Source of the DNA: Astropecten irregularis
Lineage: Eukaryota > Echinodermata > Asteroidea > Paxillosida > Astropectinidae
Length of the DNA: 64,000 nucleotides
Reading direction: 5' to 3'
NCBI GenBank assembly: GCA_963971285.1
Contig: OZ020248.1
Span: 24,759,873 to 24,823,872 of the forward strand
A program made the position numbers and the translations under genes. The notes beneath the pieces were generated by a model. The model saw only the letters and a list, made by a program, of their open reading frames with translations, was not told the DNA's origin and did not search any database. This document shows, piece after piece, positions 47,773-58,660 of this stretch; positions within the stretch are counted from its first letter, which is position 1; every line of letters begins with the position of its first letter.

Positions 47773-49171
47773 AGTCGCGCTTTCAGATGTTCTGGATGTT
47801 CTCGTCTCAGCAGGGGTCAGACCGGGCTGGTGTAGCCGAACTATGCGGGGTATATCACCCGTTGCCGACTTCATGCTCGCCGAAGACGTCGCGTGCATAT
47901 TTGTGAGAATTATGAGGACATGGAAATTTATTATAATTGTATACAGTGAGTGTCTGCAAATGTCGGAGGGGAATGTCTACTCGTCAGCTGATGCCGCGGT
48001 AGGGTTTCAGATTCTCGCCTCGGGCTAGGGAAAGGGCTTTTCATTTATTGTGATATAACATCCACGTAGGTCCTTCCTTCCTCCATGGTGCTACCATAGA
48101 GAAATAAGACTCCGAGGTCTATAATGCGTGTTGATGTATAAATGAATAAGAAGAAACGTGGATTAATTTCCCATGGACGTGGCACGTGTTTTCGGTGAAA
48201 TCATACACAGCACACTTAAATCATCACTGAAGTTTATTTACCATGATTGTTTTCTATGCAAATGCAACTTTTCATATAAATCGAAGTGAAACTGTAAAAG
48301 CAACCCAATTTGGGAGTATTCCTCTGTTGTTGCTGAAATTAGTATTAATTTGAACCCTCTAGTTTTCAGTTCATCTCTACTGCAGATATCATCGCATCCT
48401 TATTACGATAAGACCTATAAATAGCCACTCGTTTCAAGGTAAACTGCGTGCAGATGGGAAAGTTGTTAACATTTCCAGTGCTCATCCTGGCATCACTTTT
48501 AATAATAATAACCCCCCCCCCCCCCTCCTCCTCGTGATACTGATGACATAGCCACATTTTTACCGCCTATCTCCCCTTTTATTTGCAGATGTTTCGCCGG
48601 CTGTGAAGTACATCAACACCGCCTACTCGTGCCCGCGCAAACCACAACTGTGCGTGAACTGTGAAGAGGCGAAAAGGGGGAAATAAAAACACCAAACAGG
48701 ACATACTGATTCCTGCAGGAAGACAGGAGACTCGAGCATAATAAATCATTGTGTGTGTTGGTGGTGTGATGTGTCGTGGATGGACCTGACTTTGACGAAC
48801 GCTGATGTGATGTGTTAATTTATCGCATTCGTCTGATAAACAGACGGAACACATGCATTGCTGTTGATGCATGTATGTGGGAAAATTGTATTTGTATATA
48901 TACATTTGTACATTCATGCTTTCTGAATGACAACTGCTGTACACATGTATAATGATCCATATGCATGGACGACTGTATAGCGATGGTGAATGGGAATGTT
49001 AATCTGGTCAAGTTATCAGTTTGCCCGCGCACACAGATTACAGACATGGATTCTTTGGTGTCAGCGCACATGATTCAGCCTCGGTGTATTCCGTCGACAG
49101 GAGCGATCGTTACATATCTCCTGATATATCTGTGCCGCGGGGACTGGCAGTAGTAGGGGAGGCGCGGTATC
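47773..49171. other. Upstream region of the espin-like gene
   Basis: No TATA box or other certain promoter element was identified. A C run lies at 48511-48525. In-frame TAG TAG at about 49151-49156 precedes the start codon at 49172, so no further coding sequence is read upstream in this exon. Confidence 0.35.
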
Positions 49172-52100
49172 ATGCAGCTTCGCCCGTGGGCTGCCGCCGA
49201 CAATATGGAGACGGTCATCAGCGACGGGGGGAGCACGACCGTCGATGCGACCCCGATTGATGACAGTTGGGCATCGTCTGACGGCGTGGCCGGCGTGTTC
49301 GACGTACTCATGGAGCTGGACGTGTTTCTGAATGACCAGGTCGGGACAAGCGCCTGCAACACGGAGGAGGAAGATGCTTTTGTGACGAGGATGGAAGAGG
49401 AGGAGGATGCAGAGGCAATGAACCATATTACTGGATTGGAAGAGGAGAGTGAGACTTCGCTCTGTGATAACACAAGTTATGTTATCGGTGCTTGTTTGGA
49501 GTGCGTCCATGTGGACGTCGGATCGGCGGTCATGAACGCCGTCCGGAATGGACACGCGCCGTGTCTGCAGTGCATCATCAATAACTTCAGCGCCGTGAAT
49601 CAGATCGAGAGGCGACTCAGCCTCTTCCACCAGGTCACCTCTCACCTGTCTCAGGAGTTCCCCCTCCTTGATGCCGTGGAGAGGGGCCACGAGGGCGTGG
49701 TGCACCTCTTCCTCCGGTTCCTGAGGGACTGCGGCTGCCTGGACGAGGCCCTCCAGATGGCGGACGGCAAAGGGAGGATGCCGCTGCACCTCGCCGCTCA
49801 CCACGATCACCTCGGCTGCTTGGAACTTCTCCTGGACTGCACGCCGACGGACAGGCGTTATTGGAGGGACAAGCAGACCCAAAGGACGCCGCTGCATCAC
49901 GCTGCCGCAGGAGGTTCCGTGAGGTGCTTGAGAAGACTCCTAAAGGTCGAAGACCCGGAGGTCGTCACCCAAACTGGGAGAACGGCAGGTACCATAATAC
50001 CCTAAAATTAATCTGGCTCCACTGTTGCCTTTACATGATGCATACTTGGTAAGATTGATTGACCGAAAATTGGACCATTCTAGAGATGAACTGAAACCAA
50101 CAGAATTAAATTAAGAATCCTTACCTTCTTGGTAACCGTAGACATTCGTATCGAATAAACCAAGCATCCATCAGTTGCCTACAGTTCATTGATACACAAA
50201 CAACACTGACCTTCGGGTGAAATTGCAATCTATAAATAACGAGGTTTATTTCGTCAGGATGTATTAGGTTACCAAGAAATTATTCGCATGCTTTTGGCAA
50301 CGATAACACAAGAATGCCTTAGCCACCAGTGGAACGTACGAAGGTCGGCCTAATGAAACCATGTCAAGGGTGAATAAGTATTATTGTTATGATATTATGT
50401 ATGCATATTCGCCCTTAACCAGGCTAACAGCCACTCTAGGTGAGAGGCTTCGATAGAGGAATAAAAACAAACTCGATGAAGCTCGAGGTAGAAATTGACA
50501 TTCCTCCAGTAAAGCTGTGTCATGGTTGTATGATGGGGGAAAATATGTACCAGGCATTCAGGGTGTAGGCCAATACAGTGATTATGAAAATAGTCCATGC
50601 AGCTATACACAAAATACTATCCCAGGCTAAGAATGATAACAAAATACCAGTCTAGCCACGTCATCAGAATAGTACTCTCCAGTATGCAATAGCATTATAC
50701 CAATACCAACTGGTACCCTGTATGAATTACCAATATAGGTGAATGGTACCAATTAGGCCTAGGTACACACGGTGTCATGTTTGTGTTACCACATGGTAGA
50801 GACATTAGAGAAATTGATTTAAAGAGGAAGTCCAATCGTAAATTCGGAGCCTATAAACACAAACAAACAATTTAAAGGGCGGCTGCAGTGCTTTTTTCAG
50901 TCAGGTTATTTTATTGCCTTCATACAGAGAATATACTGACAAATAATAAATGGCAAGTCTTATTTTGGTTTCAAACCAACATTTGGTTTTCCTTTGAATG
51001 GCTTTGTCAAACGGGGGATTTTCACGCATACTCATGTAGGGAACCAACAGCCAAAATATAATGAAAAAACATAAGAAATGAAGAGGCAAACTTGACCTAC
51101 AGAAATGGTTTGGGAAAAGTTACACCACCAGTTGAGTGAAAGGAACATTTTTGGCAAAATAAAACCATTGAGGAGGAAAAGATCTGTCAGAAAACCTATA
51201 AAACAACTGCAACTTTTTGTGCACAAATAAATTGGGTTACTGCTCTCAGTTCCCAAGATGACATCACAGTTTTGCTCATGAATATGGAAATGCTAATTAG
51301 CATACAAACCAAAAAAACTGTTTTTAACCCTGAATCAGTGTGAGGAAGTGGGTAAAATTACAATCCCCATGTACAGTTTTTTTTATTGGCACATGTTCAA
51401 GCCATAATATTGCCATTGCAGAGACCCTTTAATAGAAAACACTGATGACATTACAATTTGAACGCATAATGTGTAATAGGCCTATATACACGTAACGTGT
51501 TCAAATGTGTATCACAGTCCTATAGATACATTTCTGAACACGAATTTAAAGTATGCATTTAGATTTTTAATTTGATTTACTCGTCAATTTAACATGTTCT
51601 CGTATGCTAGCTTCTATTCAAAATTCAAGTTCTCGTGACACAATTGAATTACAGGGCTCCAGTACTTCATCTTCATTTAGGATATTCTGCTATCGCTGTG
51701 CATTATAATTTCTATACTTTCTCCAATTATAGAAAATATCATACAGTTTGGCATATATCTTTAAGGTCAAGGCTTGGATTTGTTTGGATATCACCACATG
51801 ACTCTCATGCAGCTGGATATCACTCTGATATCCCGCTGAACACAACCGTGATGTCTGGTTCATTGTGCAGAATAACACTTCCTCCCATTAGGCCTATACC
51901 CAATAGGGCATATAACTACATTATACTATAGCATACAGTTGTTTGTTTATTCTGGATATTTCCCAACTTATTGTCCAGAAATTCCCCCAAATATTTCCCT
52001 TCCGTGGAAAAAGAAAATGGACTGATCATGGACTGGGGAAAAATATCACCACCCAAAACAGAAAACATTATTGCATTACGACAGCAATGGTATTATTGCG

Positions 52101-55100
52101 CAGTCACCATATGGGATTCCCCATGCATGGAGTAAACAGCATAATATAATCTTGCGCATGGAATACTCATATAAATTTATATACCATCTGTCATTCAAAA
52201 TAGTGTTTACAATCTAGGATATGCGGTAGCAGAGATAGCATTCAACTATATGCATTCGTATCACAATAGGAGATAACGTTATTGTTTAATATCTCCAAAC
52301 TTATCAGTGATCTCCCTCTTTTTTTTGTTAAAGGTAGTATCATACTTTGGTTTTTGTCAAAGGAATACAGATTCATGGGCAAAAATATCAAGGAAGATAC
52401 AGTCTCAGTCATCTGTGAAAATTTCTGTCCCATACGGTGCCTACTTTTTGAGAAAACAGTGAAACACGGTCACAGTATTTCTTAAGTCTTTTCTCTTTTA
52501 TTTTTAACCTTTTAAAAGATCAAAAAGATTTTCGGTCGTTGTTTTACTACTTTCTGGATAAATACACCATCTCAGGCGGACAAATATTAACGATATGTTT
52601 CTACCATCACCATCTTCATATCCTGTAAGTTATACGTAAATCTGTGAACATTTCTGTTTTGGTTTCTTACCAAAGTATGATACTACTATACCTTTAAAGG
52701 GTGATTGAGATAGAACCAACCTTTAATCCCTTTTCGGTTGAGAGGTCTCCAATATTACCAGTAAATCACAATAATAAACTAGGAAATTTTGGATATATGA
52801 ATTGTCTTTGAAGTTTGAGCACTGCATAATAAACGTCACGAAATGCGGAATGCAGAATGATATACTGCTTCGTTAAACTCCCTGAGCACTCAGGAATCGC
52901 TGCATGGTGTCATGTTGAGTGGTTAACAGTTATTTTGACCCTCTGTCGTCCAAATTAAAAACGCCCTCAATTTTGAACTTGGGTGTCTATAATGTCTACA
53001 TTATATAACATTATAATTATGTCAATATGTGGCCTGACGTCACCACGATTGCATTATCAACGTTACCACTCACCCGCCAAAAACACTGGAAATCAAAACT
53101 TGTTCTCAAATTTGCTTCTCATTTTTCTTTGTGTTCAGTTGAGGTAATCTAGTGTCTTGTATATTGTTATGTCTTTCCTTATGGATCAGCATTGTATCTT
53201 AAGGGTAATGCACTTTATACAATATCACCATCACGGACACTACCTAGGTCCGTCATCACCATTCCCATCACCATTTGTATACCACGTCTAATACACCATG
53301 GAGGAAGGAAATGCTCCATGAATAGACCAACACGGTGTGATAACCTTTTAGCATCACACCTTTACATCACTCTCCATGTGTACACTTTCACCAAATCATC
53401 CTCCCTAGGACTGTAATGATAATTGTGATCTTGCCTGGAATGATGGAAAGCTTAAGTAAACCCTATACACGGATGCAAGATGCAAACAGTGACCCCTGGT
53501 GGCTCATCATGTTTTGTTTTTACACCGGCAGTGTCCCTAGCAGCTCAGGCAGGAAGCGTCAGCTGTCTGGAGGAACTCATCGACGTGTCTCAGGCAGACC
53601 CAAGACGACCCGATCAGGAGGGCATGACACCGGTTCATTACGCCGCCCAAGCAGGTAATTAAGACGGCGTCGACGGACCCCTGGCATCGGGGCATGACCA
53701 CCGTGGAAGAATGGAAATGTCCATCAAGCATCAAAAAGCCATCAAAGATATGGTCGCAAAATTTGGAGGTCATTTGTATGCGACCTTTTACGTCATAAGG
53801 TTATAACAACTTGTCAAGGCATACAATTGCACCCAAAATACACTTTCGTTATGATTCAAAACATAAAAACAATCTTGCTGTTTCCGGATATATTTTCAGT
53901 CGACATGCCGGATGATGCATTTTCTTTCTGAGAAAGTATGAGGATGAGATAAATCTATTATTCTCCAGGGCACAGCCAGCTCATAAACAGTGGCCGGAAA
54001 GTCGAGTTAACATCCGGTTTTACCAGCATTATTGCATGGTGCAATTTACCACAGAACTTTGAGCTTGAAATGAACTTTTTCTCTGGTCATCACTCTGTCC
54101 CCCTTTGTTCTGAACCTCTCATCCACTGATATGTGTCTTTACTTGCATCATATAGAGCTATGCTTGCATGGTCTTGTCCTCTTGTCATTTAGCCTTTGAG
54201 AAAGATCCTGCTTGGATCGAAACGTGGAACCCTCCTAACTCCAAGCATTTGAAATGCCTGGTACATCACGTCCGTGACTGTCTAAACAGTTGCCTGTTTT
54301 GTGAATAAGTTTCATCTCTTCGTTTGACAGTAATTTTGACATACTTGTTGATATCTTGATTCATTTGGCAGGTCATTTGAATTGCACTCACTGGCTGGTA
54401 CGGCGGGCGAGATGTTCCTTGAACGAATCCAGGAAGAAAGATGGAGCGACAGCCATGCACCTTGCAGCTGGAAAAGGCAAGAGATGGATAATTCATCAAT
54501 TAACCGTTTATGCCGGCCACATTATGTAGATGAAAATTTAGAAACAAGTAGGCCTATACAGTGAAAGATTTGAGGCTTTGCATGGTGACAATTGGTGTGT
54601 GGATCGGTTTGTGGAAACACCATGTTCGATCGTACTTTCGCGCTTCTATTTCGTTCGCAGTGCTCATATAAAGGTCTCAACGTTTCGACTAGCCTGCTCT
54701 AGTCATCATCAGGAGACAGTGCTCATCATAAGCTCTGAAATAATCCCAATTATTAGTTCTTTTCTGCCAACCACTTGAAGTTATGAAGATGTCAGTATTC
54801 ATGCTTGCACTTACAGACGAGGAAGAGCGATACGAAATACTCAGCCACAATGGATATCAACTTCATTCGCTATTTATGTCTCGTTGTATAGAGAGGAAGG
54901 CACAGAAAAGAAACGTCCTCACAAGATTTAATCAAAAATCTTCCAATTCCCTATCCGAATGAAGTAGTAAAACAACTCATTACACATAATATTAATTACA
55001 CGCAGTTAAATGAGATTCGAATGTTTGTATGATTGGTTATCTACGTAGGGTTTTTGTGGTGACACTGAGACTGGCTCTGAGAAATATTACTCAATGTCTC

Positions 55101-57358
55101 GGTCAGCGTGTTCTCTGCATCGACGACGGGCAGAGATATCATGATGTAGGATATTACATCATCAGGACCAATTGTTCTCCTGTTGTTGGTATTTTTTGTT
55201 AGCAACTCGGGCTGATCAAGGACAGTAGAGGACACATTGACCACATCCGCCATTCTTTTCTTTCCTGTTGTGAATGACAGTGTTTTCCTTTTTTGAGACA
55301 ATTAATAATGTCTATATATTATCTGTTCTAGACGTGGTTGAAAGTTTAAATTGAATGAATAAATGGATAATAACTAGGCACTGATGACACGAACGCTAGC
55401 TATAACCTTTGAACAATAACGGTGTCAAGTGATCTCAAAATAAGCCCATGTATACTAAATTGTGATATTTCTCCGTCTCTACATTTTGTTAAAGGGCGGT
55501 GTCCGATCATCCAGTGGGCCCTAAACCGTGAGCTTTCCTTCGGTGGGGAGTTGGACGTCTTCGGTCGGACGCCCGTGCACTACGCGGCCGAGGAAGGCCA
55601 CATCACTGCCCTCAGGACGTTCTCTAAGTTCACTCGAGTTCACCTCGATGCCAAAGACTTTCTCGGTCGTTCGCCAAGGTGAGTTGACGTATCAGGACAT
55701 CGAGCGATGTGAGTGAGTTCTCGGATTGATATCACAGGGTTGGACTTAGTCTCATATTCCTCGGCTGCGACCTTTAAAGAGGGTGTTCAACCACTCAAAA
55801 AATCTCGCTTTATTTTGTTAGAACTATAATCCTGAAATTACTTCACATGAGAAGAAAACAATTTATCTCACACTGAACACAGAAAGAGGGTCTTTTTGGA
55901 TGATTATCCCCTCAACATGCTTAACCCGCAAGCTCCCCAAATTTCAGATTCTCTGAATTTCGTCAATGGGGGCAGCAGACAAATCTTTGTGATTTCGTGA
56001 CGTCAGATATGGGAGCCTTTCATTTATCATAAATTATCAAACTCTAAACTACTGATTTGTTTCTAAAATTGTATTATTCTGGTGTCGTTTTGCAGCAATC
56101 TAGCGGAAAGACGAGGTCACAGCGCCTGCGTGCGCTTTCTCGACTCCTGCCTCCAGCAGAGGCAGCCTGACGGTGAGGGCGCCCTTGCCAAACTGACCCG
56201 TTCCATCTCCAGTCCTGGCGGTCTGAACAACAAGCTAAACAGGCGAAACTCGAACAGGCGAAGCGGCAGGAGAAAGCACATTTCGTCGGTTTGTATTCAC
56301 GATAAATTATGTAGGCATTAAATGTAGAATATAATCACTGGTTTTGTTGTATTCTTGGATGAAGGATTTCACTTCAGTCATGAAGTTTCCCAACAGTATT
56401 TCATGAATCTCAATCCTAATCGTTGGCAGTGGCGTGAAAAAAAATATAATATACATTACTATTGTGCCCCCCCCCCAACAATTGCTAGTGCCCCCCTTGT
56501 GCCCCCCCCCCCCCTCCCCCCAGACTCAAAAGTCTGGTGACGCCACTGATCGTTGGAATGTGAACAAAGACAAATTGACTAAAGCGGGATTTGAACCAGT
56601 GAACTCCGTAATACCTACCTATGTTGGTGGTGTCCCTATTTGGCAATTATCTTTGCTAAATTATCTTTGACTATTAGAGACACCACCAACATAAGATAGC
56701 TCAGTTGGTACTGAGAGCGCCTGCCCAGTACAGTATTCGGGAAGTCGCTGTTTGAATCTTGCTTCTGCCGAGTGTCTTTTCATAAAATTTAAAGTTAATT
56801 CAGTCAGTTTTTCTTGTGGTTATTCGTTGAATCTAAACCCTATGAAAATGTCAAATCGTTGTAGCAATCTGAAACCTGAAATGTTATCATCCTTGTAACA
56901 ACATTTGAAAAGCACCAAGTCATGAATGTTTCTGGAAAGGGCGATACTTCTGAAATAATTCGATGTAGGCCTAATACTCCTGGTTGGGTTATGCACTGTT
57001 CAAAGTATCCATAATTCAGTATCGTGCTAGTCTTTAAGTCTTGTTCCAGTGTCGTCTCTTTCCTGGCTGTAAGCAAGATCTGAATATGTGTTGTCTACTT
57101 TCATATTCTGACGTCACTCTCCAGGTGTACCTGGAAGAAAAGACTCCCATGACGGGCATCGAAGCTGGGTCAATCCCTGAACAACCTGCGACGGAAGAGG
57201 GCGCTAGTCACATCGTGTCTTCCCTGATATCTCAAGTCGGCCTGATGTCCATCGCTCCCGTGGTTCCGGACGTCTCGTTCCACAGACGGATAATCAACAG
57301 CATATTCAAGACGTTCAGGCCTCAGAGGAACCTCGAAGACTTCACAGTGACTTTGTAG
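49172..57358 (+). CDS. ESPN: Espin-like ankyrin-repeat protein (6 exons, 551 aa)
   Basis: Ankyrin repeats mediate protein binding; espins bundle actin in stereocilia and microvilli. Coding exons are 49172-49988, 53532-53654, 54372-54476, 55495-55678, 56096-56288 and 57125-57358 (stop TAG), with consistent phases. Residues 1-110 are acidic and unique. About nine ankyrin repeats follow to residue 440 (RMPLHLAAHHDHLGCLELLL, QRTPLHHAAAGGSVRCLRRL, EGMTPVHYAAQAGHLNC, KDGATAMHLAAGKG, FGRTPVHYAAEEGHITAL). Their order and the GMTP/CSLNES/DGATAMH blocks closely match the espin repeats. A basic patch (NNKLNRRNSNRRSGRRKH) and a C-terminus ending NLEDFTVTL follow. The Pro-rich, WH2 and actin-bundling parts of espin are missing, so it may be a short ESPNL-type scaffold. 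Intron 3 uses a GC donor; the exon 5 donor (TCG, GTTTGT) is weak. The ankyrin call is firm, the espin kinship likely. Confidence 0.82.
49989..52327. other. Intronic stretch, nothing recognised
   Basis: First part of intron 1 of the espin-like gene. No repeat family or exon was identified. Confidence 0.4.
52328..52697. mobile_element. TTAA MITE, copy 5 (both ends present)
   Basis: TTAA at 52328-52331 and 52694-52697 flank ends AGGTAGTATCATACTTTGGT and ACCAAAGTATGATACTAC. The centre is the family palindrome CTTTTAAAAGATCAAAAAG. It lies in intron 1 of the espin-like gene. Confidence 0.8.
52698..53531. other. Intronic stretch, nothing recognised
   Basis: End of intron 1 of the espin-like gene. 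Confidence 0.4.
54180..54250 (+). repeat. Dispersed repeat with GATCCT hairpin, copy 3
   Basis: TTGTCATTTAGCCTTTGAGA, the hairpin GATCCTGCTTGGATC (54204-54218), GAAACG and CCCTCCTAACTCCAAGCA reproduce the right arm of the 2492-2737 foldback. Confidence 0.55.
54477..54483 (+). other. GC-type splice donor of the espin-like gene
   Basis: Exon 3 ends AAAG and is followed by GCAAGAG. Only this cut keeps phase 1 and joins AAGKG to RCPIIQW in register with the ankyrin repeat (32 residues to the next unit). GC-AG introns are a known minor class whose donors fit AG/GCAAG closely, as here. Confidence 0.6.
54597..54722 (-). mobile_element. Penelope-like element fragment with hammerhead-like motif, copy 2
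   Basis: The motif at 54674-54717 is identical in its core to that at 32135-32178, and the left flank (GTGTGGATCGGTTTGTGGAA, CGTTCGCA) is shared. No coding part is present. It lies in intron 3 of the espin-like gene and is a fossil fragment. Confidence 0.55.
54723..55494. other. Intronic stretch, nothing recognised
   Basis: End of intron 3 of the espin-like gene; no feature supported. Confidence 0.4.
56467..56522 (+). repeat. C-rich tract
   Basis: Three long runs of C, of 6 to 14 bases, lie within 56 bp. The complementary strand could form a G-quadruplex. It lies in intron 5 of the espin-like gene. Confidence 0.6.
56565..56765. mobile_element. Two inverted tRNA-like SINE heads
   Basis: On the - strand GGTTCAAATCCCG (about 56588-56600) is a box B. 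On the + strand TAGCTCAGTTGGTACTGAGA (from 56697) is a box A, with a degenerate box B GTTTGAATC near 56751. Between them GTTGGTGGTGTC and GACACCACCAAC are inverted. The right-hand copy resembles a tRNA but has too poor a T arm to be called a tRNA gene. Confidence 0.5.
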
Positions 57359-57550
57359 AGATCATGTACACAGCAATAATGAATGCAATAATAATGTAAT
57401 GGCTTGTTTAACTTAATTAATTTTTATGATGACACGTTTTTTTCGATCCCATGCACCTTTTATCTATACTGCCAATTTGACCTTCATCTGAAGCTTAACA
57501 TAGGTTGGATGAAGAGCAAGATATAACTTAAATCTATGCATCTGAACTCT

Positions 57551-57675
57551 GATGCCGTGTCCGAAACGGGCTTCCAGAGCTATGGCTAGGTCTGTTGTCA
57601 GTGGTGTCTCTGCGTATTTCCAGTGGAGCGAAGACCTAGACCTAGCTCTAGACTACAGATTCGGAGCAGCCTGAG
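57551..57675. repeat. GTGTCNGAAACGGGCTTCC repeat, copy 2
   Basis: GCCGTGTCCGAAACGGGCTT at the left and CTACAGATTCGGAGCAG at the right form imperfect ends; the interior matches 43751-43875. It lies in the 3' flank of the espin-like gene. Confidence 0.5.
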
Positions 57676-57904
57676 CCTTCAATTAATCAAGACGGGTAGA
57701 CTTGACCCAACCTCATGGGAAGGGTTTGAACTGGTTATACCAATAGCCGTGTCCAGTCATGTTAAACGCCGAGTGCAGCAGGAAACCAGCCGGAAACCTC
57801 AGGATCAACTATCGAGTGTTTGCATCTTAATACTCGTGCCATTCTTTAGACTTGGAGGCACGCTACCATTGGAACCCTTATGCCATTTCCTCGAACTGGT
57901 TTTG

Positions 57905-57910
57905 AATAAA
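57905..57910 (+). terminator. Candidate polyadenylation signal of the espin-like gene
   Basis: AATAAA lies about 550 bp after the stop and is the first canonical signal on the + strand there. It would place a repeat copy (57551-57675) in the 3' UTR. Confidence 0.4.
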
Positions 57911-58136
57911 TTGGAAACATGTTTTCCTCTCACAACGTTATTGATGAACAATCGGAAGTCGCATAAATACCCAGTGGGACACTCATAAGATAGGCATATT
58001 ATGTGCTGGTTCACATCTTTCTTGGCTTATCATCACCACAATGGAGCGCCCTGTAGAACCTCAACCGTTTTTATACTTTGGTTTTTACAGAACCAACAAA
58101 AAAGAATTTTTGCTGACTTTTTGCACAAATCCAGCT

Positions 58137-58463
58137 TTAAAGGTTGTATCATACTTTGGTAAGAGACCAAAACAGAAATGTTCACAGATTTACGTATAAC
58201 TTACTGGGTATGAAGATGGTGGTGGTAGAAACATACCGTTAAAATGTTTCCGCCTGAAAATGGTGTATTTATCCAGAAATCGGTTAAAGAACGACCCGAA
58301 GCTTTTTTGATCTTTTAAAAGATCAGAAATAAAAGAGAAAAGACTTAAAGAAATACTGTGGCCGTTTTTCACTGTTTTCTCAAAACGTGGTCACTGTATT
58401 GGACTGAAATTTTCACAGATGATTGTGACTGTATCTTCCTTGATATTTTTGTCAATGAATCTG
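58137..58463. mobile_element. TTAA MITE, copy 6 (interrupted on the right)
   Basis: TTAA (58137-58140) and AGGTTGTATCATACTTTGGT start it; the central palindrome is at about 58310-58330. The match stops at GTCAATGAATCTG, where the hairpin array at 58464 begins. Confidence 0.75.
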
Positions 58464-58660
58464 GTATGGTGGCGCAGGAGGGACATCGCACATCACAAAT
58501 ATCTGCAAACATATTTGTGATGTACGACAGTCGTACATCACAAATATCTGCAAACATATTTGTGATGTACGATGTTTGCAAATATTTGTGATGTGCAAAC
58601 ATCGCACATCACAAATATCTGCGCATATATTTGTGATGTACGACGAATCGCACATCGTCA
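58464..58660. repeat. Array of CATCACAAATAT hairpins
   Basis: ACATCACAAATATCTGCAAA and ATATTTGTGATGTACGA alternate so that every half-unit is the complement of its neighbour. At least three hairpin units are present (about 58485-58525, 58535-58575, 58606-58645), with spacers GTCG and GTTTGCAAAT. It is joined to the broken right side of a TTAA MITE. Confidence 0.75.

Noticed and set aside
49061-49900. A 279-codon frame on the - strand, the longest in the window
   Set aside because: It lies opposite exon 1 of the espin-like gene, whose + strand frame shows ankyrin repeats, and has no recognisable product; it is a shadow caused by the GC-rich coding exon.
56697-56765. A tRNA gene
   Set aside because: Box A is good but the T arm (GTTTGAATC) and the acceptor pairing are poor, and a related inverted copy lies next to it; a SINE head is more likely.
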